From: Liquidambar formosana
Taxonomy: Eukaryota > Streptophyta > Magnoliopsida > Saxifragales > Altingiaceae
Length of the DNA stretch: 64,000 nucleotides
Assembly: GCA_039720395.1 (NCBI GenBank)
Contig: CM077832.1
Location: 248,001 to 312,000, forward strand
Direction: 5' to 3'
Shown: piece after piece, positions 23,236 through 34,262 of the stretch
Numbering within the stretch: the stretch's first letter is position 1
How the letters are laid out: each line of letters opens with the position of its first letter
Position numbers and translations under genes: made by a program
Notes under the pieces: generated by a model
The model's database searches: none
What the model saw: the letters and a program-made list of their open reading frames with translations, nothing else
What the model was told of the DNA's origin: nothing

Positions 23236-26200
23236 TTTTCTTTTTATAAATCAAATTCGATCTTCAAGGGGTTTCTGCCAAGTATGACTTAATTACAGAT
23301 TTTAATTAACCTCAGGTCTATGTTGAATGGCTCGATTTTAATTAACTTTTCTTAGGCAATAGGCCGGCTTTTTTACCAACCGATTGAGGAGTCTTCCCTT
23401 TTATAAGAAGATTAAGTCCATAGCTCATGCAACTGATTTTCTATTGGTACGTGCAGCAACCATGAAGTACCATACTATGTCTATATATCTTACTATAGGC
23501 AAATCGTTACTACAGTTAGAAGAAACCAAAAAAAAAAAAAAAAAAAAAACCTAAAATTAATTGGGGAATGTTTCATGCATGTTTTCATGTTTTTCGTCTA
23601 TAGAATTAAGGGTCACTCGATCTTATAAAGCTAGGGATTTCGATCAACCCAAGGGTAATAGGTCAAAAGATGGAGAAAACTTATTTTAAATTATATTATT
23701 TATTTATGTTTCACATTATGGGCACCCAAGTTGATGTAAAAGGATAAGTGAAAGTTCCATTGGGATTTGGATGAAGGACCTTGACAGTAATGTTCTTTAT
23801 TCTAGCTTGGTGTGTGAATAATTGAGACTTTTGTCCTCTTCAGTGACTCTAAATTAATACGGGTTGTCTGAATGCATCGTAGTCAATGATTCTCAAGAAG
23901 GTTTCCTTATGCACCCATGTTTACATTTTTTAATGCAATGCTCATGTGTGTGTGTGAGAGAGAGAGAGAGAAAGTTATCTTAATTACCAAGATTAGATTC
24001 GTACAAGAGTAGATTAGATCTTGCTGATAAAAAAAAGAGTAGATCAACAGATCTTCAAGAGTCAAGAGTGAAAGACATAAACAATTTATATGCCGGGCAT
24101 ATATAGTTTTATAAGTAGAACCATGCCATAATTTTATATTACTGGTTTCTTTTTTACGATAGATGGAAGAAACCTAAGGGCCTATTTGGGTGTTCAATTC
24201 AAAACAACTTTACAAATTTTACATAGTATTGAAAGTACAAATCTATTGTCTTGAATTAAAATATTTAAAAGTTTAGAGTCATCATTATAATTGATGTTAT
24301 ACGATCAATTTTTAGAAATTCAAGAAATGCAACTTAATTTAAGATGATGGATTGATGCCTTTAATATTACATAAAATTTCTTTAAATGTTTAATTTTGGG
24401 TTGGACACCCAATCAAGCCCTAAACTCAATTCTACGTCGACCCTTGTGCTGCTTCTACACCAACCCAATAGGTCTCCTTGTAGTTTCTCCAAAGTGAGGT
24501 TTCTCAATGCCCATCTAAATCAACAGAACAACAAATCATTGGTCAAATCTCACAAAATTTAAATAAAAATAAATAAATTTAATGAGAAGTGTAATATATA
24601 TAGTTTTGTCCATTGGTAATTACGGGTAACTTGTGTTAACTTTACCAACAAAAAAAAAAAAAAAAAAAAAGAGGCTTGTATTAACTTGAGTGGTACAATA
24701 ATTAACAAATCATTTTTAACAGTCGCTGGCATCGACCCACAATTCTGACTGTGTAATGTGTAAGAGTTTAGGAACTTAATTCTTCTATAACCATAAGTAT
24801 AATCCAATCAAACTTATCTTAAATATAAAAAATACATGTTTATATTGAACCATTTGAATATGTAAAAGATAAAATATAAGACTTAGAGAGCATCTTTTGA
24901 AATGACACCAAACTGTAAGAACATGAAGCTATATGTTCAACACTTGTGGCCTTGTGGGGTTTGAGGCATGCATGCACCATCCTTTTCTCCATGTGCAGGC
25001 AAAGTGGTGTAGCATTTTTCTAGTGGCGTTTTCATGTGTGGAAGGCTATTGATGGAAACCGGCCCCGTACAATTCAATCTAATCAGCACTAATAATTAAA
25101 GTATAGCTAGAAACCAAAATTCAAGTAAAATAATTTAATTAATTAGCCCTTGGATTCTCTATCTTAATTCATTGTTTTGGAAGGTGGGGCCATGAAAGAA
25201 ACTTTCACTGCCGTCCAAAATCCCCATCAAAAGATGGGAAGCTAAAAGAATTCCTCGAGGCAATGCATAAGATTTTGAGGCATTGACTGGGATAAAGAGA
25301 GTCTCAGATAGAGATTTCAACTTAATTAAAAAGTTGGAACAGAATGAAAAGGATTTGAAGGACCAATGAGGAGTTAGCTTAAAATGCTGCCATGTGCGTT
25401 CACCCCTATGCAACTCTAGCTAGTGCTGATTCCCTGGAATGATATATATGGATTCATTGCAGTAAGCCGGTAACATCTGTGAAGTAAGCTTCCAGATAGA
25501 AACAAAATAAAGTAAAATTGCTGAGTGAGTAAATCCCTTCATTTTTTACTTTTCTTTTTATTTTTTTTGTGGCTTCTTTCATAAGCCATCACTTGGTATC
25601 TCATCATATGGAGATATGGAGATAGAACAGCCCTTCCCCCTCCCTCTCTCTCCCCATGGCCCCTTCTTTTTCTTCTCGCTGATATGGCTAGCTTTTATTG
25701 TTTAGTAGTGACTTGTGATAGGAATGATAATCTCCTGAGAAGGGTTCCGCATAAGAAAATGCTAATTACAATGAATTGAGATCCTTTGCCTTCTTAATTA
25801 CGACTCCTTCCCTATCACCACAGAAAAAGAATTGAAATTTTCTAGAATGTGATCGAGTCCTACTCAAATGCATTATAACTTCAAAATATCAATTCAGTCG
25901 AATGATTCTAGTTATTTAATCAGTTCAATTTTATTCAAGGAGAGATTTTTTATCCAACGCCTTGCCTTTTTACAAAATAAAATGAAGTGAAAAAGATTAA
26001 TAATTTCAATCAAATGGCCAATATTTTTAAATGATTTTTATCTTTTTTGGAAGACATAATACTCAACAACACCCACTGTACGTCTGGCCCTAATACTATC
26101 TATGATGATTGTGTAGCTAATTATAGAAAGGAAGTATGGACTGAAGGCAACGAATCTCTCATCAATTATCAATGATTAAACTCACGTAGTACTCAACTTC

Positions 26201-26769
26201 ACCAGGTTAAACAATTGGTCTCCATACCCATACCTCATGAGGAGAAAGGTCTCAAGTTCCACTAATTTTTCCATGGTGGTGATGGTGCCAATCATTAATT
26301 GAATTTTTTTGAATGTAGAATGGGCAATGATCTTACTGATTAGTCAAAGCCTGCCAAATGCCCGAAAGTCCAAATAGCTCAAAGGAAGGCAAAAAATGAA
26401 AATGAAAATATTCTTACCTACAAATGAAAACTAGTGCACCACCAATGCGTTAGATTGTGCCCCTTCTATTTCTATTCTATTTCTATTATGATGCAAATGT
26501 CCCTTCACTAAATCTAATATTATATCTATCTAAAATAGAATAACGTTCACGACGCATTTTTACGTAATCACATGGTGCCTTTTTTTTTTTTTTTTCCCTA
26601 CATTTTTTAAAAATTATATATTGAGTCATAAATTCTTATTTAAAACACAATCTTTCTTAAATACATAATTCATCATTCGTTATCTAACTAATTCTCCTCC
26701 CTCACCATCTTTTCTCTTCTTCTCTTCTTTACATTGTTCTGCAGCAGTCTTCTCCTTCCCTCCCTCACT
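20611..26769. other. Gene-poor AT-rich region
   Basis: About 6 kb with no recognisable protein-coding exon on either strand. It carries (AT)n runs at about 23083-23102 and 23203-23232, a (GA)n run at about 23955-23971 and long A runs at about 23529-23549 and 24650-24670. It may contain distal regulatory sequence of LEP. The longest open frames are under 90 codons, AT-biased and without family motifs. Confidence 0.5.
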
Positions 26770-26777
26770 CTTTGCGG

Positions 26778-27783
26778 CAGGGTCGGTTTTGGGGCAAGGC
26801 GGCGCCTGGGGCCCCACATATTGGCTAAAAAATGAGGGCTCTATTTTGGGACTAACCCTTGTAGTAGGTTTAATTTTCTGTCTTTTTTTTTTTTTCTTTT
26901 TTTTTTTTAAAGAGAATGGTTATTGCAACCCCTTAATTTTATTTGCATATCCCACTAATTTTTATTTATCAATATTTTACCAAAAATATAAAAGGTTTTT
27001 ATGAAAATTTGTTATGTAATCCACTAGAAAACATCATTTTGAACAACTTTGCAGAAGAAAGTTTTTTCAAAATTTATCGTTTAAGTGGATTTTTTTATCA
27101 TTTATCGTCCTTGTTAATTTTAGGCCAAAAAATCAACTTAAACGAAAAATTTTGTAAAAACTTTCTTCTGCAAAGTTGTTCAAAATAATGTTTTCTAGTG
27201 GATAGTGTAGTTAATTTTCTTAAAACCTTTTATATTTTTCTAAAATCTTAAGAAATTAAAATCAATGAGATGTGCAAACAAACTTTATGTTTGTACTGGG
27301 AAAAAAAAATTGAGTATGAGGGTCTCATTTTAAGAAGGGGGCCTCTATTGGCACCCTAAGACTTGTTTTTCATCCCCGAATTACTTTACATTTTAAGGTT
27401 TTATGAAAAATATAAAAGATTTTCATAAAAATTGATCACTATAATCTACTAGAAAACATCATTTTGAACAATTTTGTAAAAGAAAGTTTTTTAAAAATTT
27501 ATCTTTTAAATGGACTTTATAATCATTTATATAACAACTACTGTAAATGGCCAAAAATTTCACTTAAACAATAAATTTTGGAAAAACTTTATTCTACAAA
27601 GTTGTTCAAAATGATGTTTTTCAATGGATAGCATGTCCGATTTTTATAAAAATCTTTTATAATTTTCATAAAATCTTAAAGTGTAAAATAAGTGGGGGAT
27701 GAAAAATAAGTCTTCGAAGTGCCAATAGAGGTCCCCTTTTCAAGAATTCACCTAGGGCCCCAAAAATCTCAGAACCGGCCCTA
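26778..27783. mobile_element. Non-autonomous hAT-type element built of palindromes
   Basis: A 1,006-bp element. Its ends are short inverted repeats (5' CAGGGTCGGTT; 3' end reversed TAGGGCCGGTT), and 8-bp flanking duplications differ by one base (CTTTGCGG at 26770-26777, CTTTGTGG at 27784-27791). The 8-bp duplication and YAGGG ends fit the hAT superfamily. No transposase is encoded. The interior has two fold-backs. Fold-back 1 arms are at about 26994-27097 and 27123-27228. Fold-back 2 has an outer pair at about 27338-27420 and 27655-27735 around an inner pair matching fold-back 1 (AGAAAACATCATTTTGAAC). Confidence 0.8.
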
Positions 27784-27791
27784 CTTTGTGG

Positions 27792-29290
27792 TAATATATT
27801 GCAAGTAAGTACTTCTGTATGACCTTTTAATTTATCATTGATTTTTTTCCAAATAACTTATAAAAAAATTATGATTTTTTTCATTGTTTTTTAATTTTTG
27901 GCCAAATAAAAAATTTATTATTTTTTTCCTTTTCCTCCTCGGTCAAGTTGGTGAATCACTCCTTTCATAATTTTAATATCTCGTCACTATATTATTTTAT
28001 TTTATTTTATTTTTTCCTTTTGCTTGGCAAAAATTCCTCCTCTTGTCTTCTGCCTCTTGAGTGCAATCTTAAATCTGGAAACTTATGGTTGAATATCCTC
28101 CAACCTAGATTTTTTGTTAGCATCTCTACAAAGTGGTATTGAAGAAAATGAGCGAGAGAACCTAGTTGTTTTGGGTACGTAGAAAATGATCGATCCTGCG
28201 AGGAAGAATATGAGAGTAGGTCTCCAATTCTAAATCAAATGGGTAAGGCCGTGCTGTAAACGAGCTAAATCGAGTAGTAGGTACCCCAAGTTTTGACTTA
28301 TTGTTCAATTAACTAGCTCAAAAATAAGGTTTGAAGGAGCCTTTCACAAACAAGCTCAAAGGAGCCTTTTATCGAGCTATGCTCAAATGGTTTCATTATT
28401 TATAATATTGATAAGCTTGTTGAATCAACCTGCTCAAACAGTTTGGTTATTTAAAATATTCATGAGCTTATCAAACCGAACAGTACCGCACTTGGGCTTG
28501 GTTTGATTATTTAACGAGCTCAAAAACGAGGTTTGTGCTACAGCATGCTTGGTTTACTATTCAAGGTCTTAAAGTGATGTCATGGAATAGGCCTGGATAA
28601 GGTCCCTAAGGGCTGCACAGATTTTAACCCAAAATTCATTTCCAGTTCCATCCATAGGGGACACCAGGGCTGATGTGGTTCCTTAATTCAAATGGGATCC
28701 AAATCAAAATGGGTATGGATTCTGGCTGGGAAAGAAGTTCTTTTTCCCTTCTGACCCTAAGTAGGAAAGGGAAGAATACTAATGAAGATATCCAGTCGTA
28801 AATATGTTATTCAAAATAGCTCATTTTTTCTTCCAATGGGATTTAAGACATTGAAAGCATACCTTCATATAACCCTGGGAAGCCCACGAAAGTTAGAAGA
28901 CTCAAGTCTCTCACTCTCTATCCATCAGTTTTAGAGCTATGCAGTTGGGTAATCGATTATTCATGAAAGATAGACCTTTCTGGGAGGCAATCCCGGCCTG
29001 AGACAACACATAACCTGATAACTAATTTAAGTAGTGTTCCTTGATCAATTTTGGACAATGCACGTCATATAAGAAAATCTGGAACTTCTACCATCAACTC
29101 AAATGAAATGGAGATGGTTGCCACTAAATATTCTCAAAACAAATTTGAGAGAAACCAGCGTTTCACGTTAGGTTTAGTCCATCTTTCACATTTTGAAAGG
29201 AGTTACAAAACAACGACATACAATAATGCAAGAATCTACTGCACAGACGGTACAAGCTGGTAGAGCATGACCTCAAGGAGATGTCAAGAT
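27792..29290. other. Intergenic, repeat-like
   Basis: No gene recognised. At about 28245-28570 there are recurring GAGCTCAAA/GAGCTAAAT-type words resembling a dispersed plant repeat, but boundaries cannot be set. The part next to 29290 probably is the 3'UTR of the Nudix gene. Confidence 0.4.
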
Positions 29291-32200
29291 TCATCTCATC
29301 GGAACCTTTTTCAGATGAATATGCCAGGGAATGATCCCAAACAATGCCCTTGTAGGACTCCTGCCATGGTGTTGGGTACTTGAAGGTTCATAGCAGTTTG
29401 AAGACTTGACTTGATGGTTTGCTCCTGTCCACTCCACTACCTCCTCGCTTACCACGTCTGAAGCTGGGACAGGACACTCCACTACCTCCTCACTTACCAC
29501 GTCTGAAACTGGGACAGGACACTCCACCACCTCCTCACTTGTCTCACATTTCGTGTCCTCTGCCATAACTCTCAAAAACTCCTCAAGTGCACTACGCATC
29601 CACTCGTACCGGCAAAGTTTGAATGCCTCTTTTATGTTGAGCTGTAGAGGGAAACAACCACCTCAAGAAAGTTGAAAACTATAAAGCCTTTTCGGTTCAG
29701 CTTTAGATTTATTTTGATAAGATTCCAATGTGGATAAAAGGACATCTCCTGCTTCAGGAATTGAAAGAATTTAAACCCATTACATATGGTATATCTTTCT
29801 CTACTTCCAATTGCCTCATGCAATAGATATCCCTCTATCCCTTTTGCCATGATTCTAATAATATTATTAATGTATCTCATAGAGATCAGTATCTCATAGA
29901 GATCAGTGGCAGTATCAATATGACACTACTAGCAGTATTACATAATTCCTCTACATCTTATTTTGCATACTGACCCATTTCCTATAGCGATTTTCTTGCT
30001 CTGGCCAGGTTTCAAGCTCCTCGGTCACCTTCAGTGCAAACATGTATCCTTTGCAGCCTCCTTCCTGGCTGCAGAGCTTTTGTTTGCTCTTGCTTCTAAA
30101 CTTCCAATCCCCCAAGGGATTTTCCTAAACACAGATAAATCAGCCCCATTAGAACAATCAATAGTGAGAAAAAAATTCAATTAGGGATCTAAATTTTATA
30201 CTAATTTACAAAACGTGAGGTAACTCCATTTCATCATTATACAACTAGGGAAGATTTGTGCTGCCAAACCCAGGTATTGGAACATAAGTGACTGGGAATA
30301 ATGATATATTCTTAAACACTGGGCAGCACCACCAACCAGTGGCTCCAGCTATCACCATCAATATAAATCACAATAGTTATTTTTTGTAGTGTTCAAAAAA
30401 GTCACATTAAAACATGAAAATCTATAAAGCCCACATACCATATATGAGAGAAGAGAGATATGGAAGCAATAAGACCTAATTTCTTTTTCTTCCCTGTGTA
30501 AAATCAGTGTTAACACATGAACTCAAGGCAGTGGCACAAGCATCACACAATCCCAAGCATTTCAAATTTTATCAAATAACAGCTAAAGCTATAACCAGCA
30601 TACATAACTCATATACTTTAAAAAAAAATTAACTTCATAAAAAGAAGAAAATTAAGGGTCATTGTCTGGTATAATAGTAAAAGTCACAGGCTACCAAGTG
30701 TGAAGACAACGGTTTGAGTCTTGAGGGCTACTTTGACCACGAGCTACTGTGACCACAAAACAATGTTAAGATTGTATCTAGCTCACCCCTCCCAAGACCC
30801 CACTCAGCTGGACTAAGACTAAGTAATGGCCTTTACTTATTGTTTTCTTTTAATTAAGGAAGAATGACTAACAATATTCCAGACAATCATTCCAAAAGAT
30901 ATCTACAGCGGGACGCATTCCTGCGAAGTGATTCCTGGGGTTTTTGAATTATTGTTTGGAAAATAAATTTACATTTGGGCTCATAAAGATGTGTCAGAAA
31001 GTATAGCATACATTCCCATTTCTTTAATTTTCTCCTCCACAAGGTATCCTAATCTATCATCTTGAAGAATTATCTTGATCAGTGACAAATTGCAATGACA
31101 AAACAAACTTTAGCAAGTCTATTTGATGCATCCAAGTAAAATGATTTCTTCTTTCTGTTTAATTGGTGACATGCATAAACACTTGAGAAAAAGCAACTAT
31201 ACCAATAACCAAGCAGGAAACGGAACCTACTTTAAGAATTCCTATCACTCCTGCTTCTTCTAAGGCTTCACGACATGCAGCTTCTGTAACCGACTCATCT
31301 TTCTCCCATCCACCCTGACAACAGACGAAAGGTAAACATTGAAATAAGGAACATAATTAATATAACACAAAGATGGGATAAGGAAAGAGAGAGGCAGAAT
31401 ATATATGTACCTTTGGAAACACTAGGTCATTACGATTCGGGGAAGAAATCATGAGAACTTCTATCCTATTCTCCAATTCACTGTTGTGATCTTCATGGTC
31501 TTTTGTCAGCCTGTAAGGAATACACCTGTTGTATGCACTATACAATTAAGCAACTATATACACCCTGGTAGGTAAAAATAATAGTCATTTACAATTTACA
31601 GGAAGTCAGGAACTGATCCATTTCGGCACTGACATATTACATCTGAAACACATATATCACAATAAGGTGCATTTAAGTTTGAGGACTCAGCTTTTAGGGT
31701 CTTATATGGAAAGAAACATGCATCCAAGGATCAATTTGAAGATTGAATTCTCAAGACTGATTAAAATAACATGGTTAATTTAGATGGTTCAAAATCATCC
31801 GATCAAATAATCATTTTAGAAGGAAATTATTTTAGGTCAAGCCCATTACATTAAATCCCAATTTTCCATTTGCACAAAATTAGGGTGCTTATATAGGTCC
31901 ACAAAAATAGCAAGTTTCAAAGCCGATTCCGTTTAGGTCTCCAGAGAAATTTCATTATAGGATTTTTTCAGTAAGAACCTATTTACCCTATGTTTGGTGT
32001 GGAGGATTCGTGGGAGGATGGAAGGGGGAGGAGGGAAAAGTAGAGGGAAAGGGGTTAAGGGGTGTGTTTGGTAGGGGGGAAAGGAAGAAGGAAGGAAAAA
32101 GGAGGGGGGGGGGGGAGTGAATCCCTCAAAGTCGCATTTTTCTCAACACTCCAATTTTGGGAGGAAAGGTGGAGGGAAAGAATGGGTTTTTATTAAAATG

Positions 32201-33620
32201 ACCATATTACCCTCACATTTTCACAACTTTCTTTTACACGTGAGGAAAATGTGAGGGTAGAAAAGTAAAATCATTCTTTTTAATATCCGTCCATCCTACC
32301 AAACACAAAGGAAGGAAAAGAGGAAGGAATAAAACTATCATTCCATCCACCTTACCAAACACACAGGAAGAAAAGAGGACTTCCCTTCCCAGGGATGGAG
32401 GTCCACCCTTACTACCTTTCCTTCCTTCCTTGGTTCCTCTCACTTTTTCATCCTCCTTACCAAACATAGCATTAGAGTCTCATGGAAATGATATCATTCC
32501 AAAATGTTTTCCATTGCATATTAAGGCCCCAGTACATCCTACTTGCTTGATGAATTTACCTTTCATACATTCCCAACAATCCATCCCATGAGTTTCCTCC
32601 CAAAAAAAATGAAGCTTCACAGCCACTAAATCTTATGAAAATTTTAGGTAATGTGACAGTTCCGTTCATTAAGGAGCTGTATGGGAGTCCCGTTGGAAGA
32701 AAGTCATTCTAACTTGTTCCATAGCATTCCAATGAACCAATGCATCCTCTAGAATGGAATGGAAGATGATAACATGCTTTGAATACATTAGACAGGCTGG
32801 GTTAAAACTACAAGCACTGGTAACATGAATCATACGGAACTGTTGCCGATCACAACAACATTTTTTATGCATTTAATGAAGTAAGATATGCATAGAAAAA
32901 TGCGGAGGTGCATAGAAAATTGTGCAGATACATTTTTTAACAGAAGCGTCTTAACATCTGCCCTTGTGGACTAGTGGTACCGGCTGGGGTTGGAGTGTGG
33001 GTAAGTCTATGGTGTAGGGATTTGAATCCCTCCAATGCAAATTATGTGACCACCTATAAACATTTTTATTTATTTATTTTTTTTCAAAAAAGCTTTAAAC
33101 TATTCCCCTGAATCCCCGCCTAAACCGTGACCCCTGCATGTGATAGAAAGGTCAACATGATTAAACTGATAAGAATCAAAATGATTTCATCCTTTGAGTT
33201 CCACATATAGGACAAAAATAGATCACGCCAAATCCTAATATATTATGATATTAAATAGTCATTGGCTCGGCCCACTTTGGTTTAACCTCTTGATGGGGAA
33301 ATGTATGCAAAAGCAATACTTTCTGACATCAAAAGAAGACATTATCACTTACAGCTTTGGATGCCTTTTAGTGGTCCAGAAAAAACTACCTTCCCCTTGT
33401 TTATGTATGTGGAGTATTTTTATTTTTATTTTTAATTTTATTTTTATTAACAAAAATTAAATAAGCAAATCCCATGTATGCTGATGCCTAAAACTATAAT
33501 TAAACCCAAAATCAATCACACAAAATAAAATATAAACTAAAAAGCGTACCCAGATACAAGCCGAAGATTGCCCTCGTAGCGTTGCAGTTCTCGCCCGGTT
33601 CGTGCTAGCACAGATGACAT
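29291..33620 (-). CDS. NUDT13: Nudix hydrolase (NUDT12/13-like diphosphoinositol/diadenosine polyphosphate type), five exons
   Basis: A Nudix hydrolase that cleaves nucleoside diphosphates linked to other groups; plant NUDT13 acts on diadenosine polyphosphates. Exons on the minus strand: 33620-33550, 31525-31411, 31314-31231, 30124-29975, 29641-29291; phases are consistent, giving 256 residues. The start MSSVLARTGRELQRYE and then RLVSGCIPYR match the family N-terminus. The Nudix box spans residues 63-85 (G-x5-E-x7-RE-x-L-EE-x-GV), with the catalytic REALEEAG. The later blocks GGCKGYMFALKVTEELETWP and LCRYEWMRSALEEFLRVM are also typical. The usual length is about 200, and the excess is a C-terminal tail with a 15-residue repeat (about residues 175-209). 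No clear mitochondrial transit peptide is visible. NUDT12 and NUDT13 are close paralogues, so the exact symbol is tentative. Confidence 0.9.
29432..29539 (-). repeat. 45-bp coding minisatellite in the Nudix C-terminal tail
   Basis: The unit encodes SEEVVECPVPVSDVV; it occurs twice with one substitution (V/A), followed by a partial third copy (SEEVVEW). The repeat keeps frame and adds an acidic, valine-rich tail after the conserved Nudix fold. Confidence 0.85.
30658..30851 (+). mobile_element. tRNA-derived SINE in Nudix intron 3
   Basis: Polymerase III-like signals are present: an A-box-like TGGTATAATAGT at about 30668 and a B-box-like GGTTTGAGTC at about 30711. The Au-SINE-like segment CACCCCTCCCAAGACCCCAC follows, and the element ends in a T-rich tail. 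A perfect 8-bp direct repeat AATTAAGG flanks it (30650-30657 and 30852-30859). It lies in opposite orientation to the host gene. Confidence 0.7.
31986..32471. mobile_element. Tourist-like (PIF/Harbinger) MITE in Nudix intron 1
   Basis: A 486-bp palindromic element between TTA direct repeats (31983-31985 and 32472-32474). The ends are CCCTATGTTTGGT and, reversed, TGCTATGTTTGGT. The arms are purine-rich on one side and pyrimidine-rich on the other, and CCAAACACA-type words recur inside. The 3-bp TTA duplication and the TGTTTGGT ends fit Tourist elements. No coding capacity. Confidence 0.75.
32956..33085 (+). mobile_element. Second tRNA-derived SINE in Nudix intron 1
   Basis: An A-box-like TGGACTAGTGGTACCGG at about 32968 and a B-box-like GGGATTTGAATCCCTCC at about 33017 are spaced as in a tRNA promoter. 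They are followed by a short body and a T/A-rich tail. No cloverleaf can be completed, so it is a SINE, not a tRNA gene. Ends are approximate. Confidence 0.6.
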
Positions 33621-34262
33621 GATGATTCGCAAAACAACCCTATCGCAGAAAACAAAGAAGAAGAAAAAAATACAACAGATGAGTAGCTGATAAAATAGAA
33701 TATATAAATAAATAAAATAAAAACGTATGTTTATGTTTGTTGTCAAAATTTTGAGGAGTTGTGAAAACGAATTTATGAAGAATGCGGAAAATTAATTACC
33801 CTGGTTCGGTTTCGAGAAGCAAAAGCACCAGTTTTCATAACCACGAATGCAAACCAAACTCTTACCCTGCATTCAATGCGCCAAGATCAACAGGACCTAG
33901 CAAATGTCTGTAAAGATGAGGCTTTTGGGCTCTCTCAGAACCAGGCCTATACCAGTTTAAATAGATTAATTCTCTCTGGAATCACTACAAAAAGAACCCT
34001 AACCCCTTTTGGCAGGAGAATCTATATCACCATACATATATATATATATATATATATACACGTATGTGTTAAAGGCAACACCACCAAGGAGAAGGACGAA
34101 GGCTTTCACAGGAAAAGCAATACCTCACAGAAAGAGAAAGAGGACGAGAGAGAGACAGAGAGAGTGATTTCCAACGGGGGCAGAGCAACGGCAACCCCCA
34201 TTTATGTTCTAACCAAGTTTTTAAACAGAACGGGCGCAGAGGGAGCTACCATAGCCTTATAG
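33621..34262 (-). promoter_or_regulatory. Probable 5' leader and promoter of the Nudix gene
   Basis: Upstream of the ATG on the minus strand, CT-rich sequence (CTCTCTCTGTCTCTCTCTCG, about 34146-34165 on the plus strand) and TAGGGTT resemble a plant 5'UTR. A (TA)n run lies at about 34039-34058. One or more leader introns are possible. Placement is inferred. Confidence 0.35.

Noticed and set aside
33001..33075. Possible tRNA gene with A- and B-box
   Set aside because: No complete cloverleaf or acceptor stem; better explained as a SINE head.
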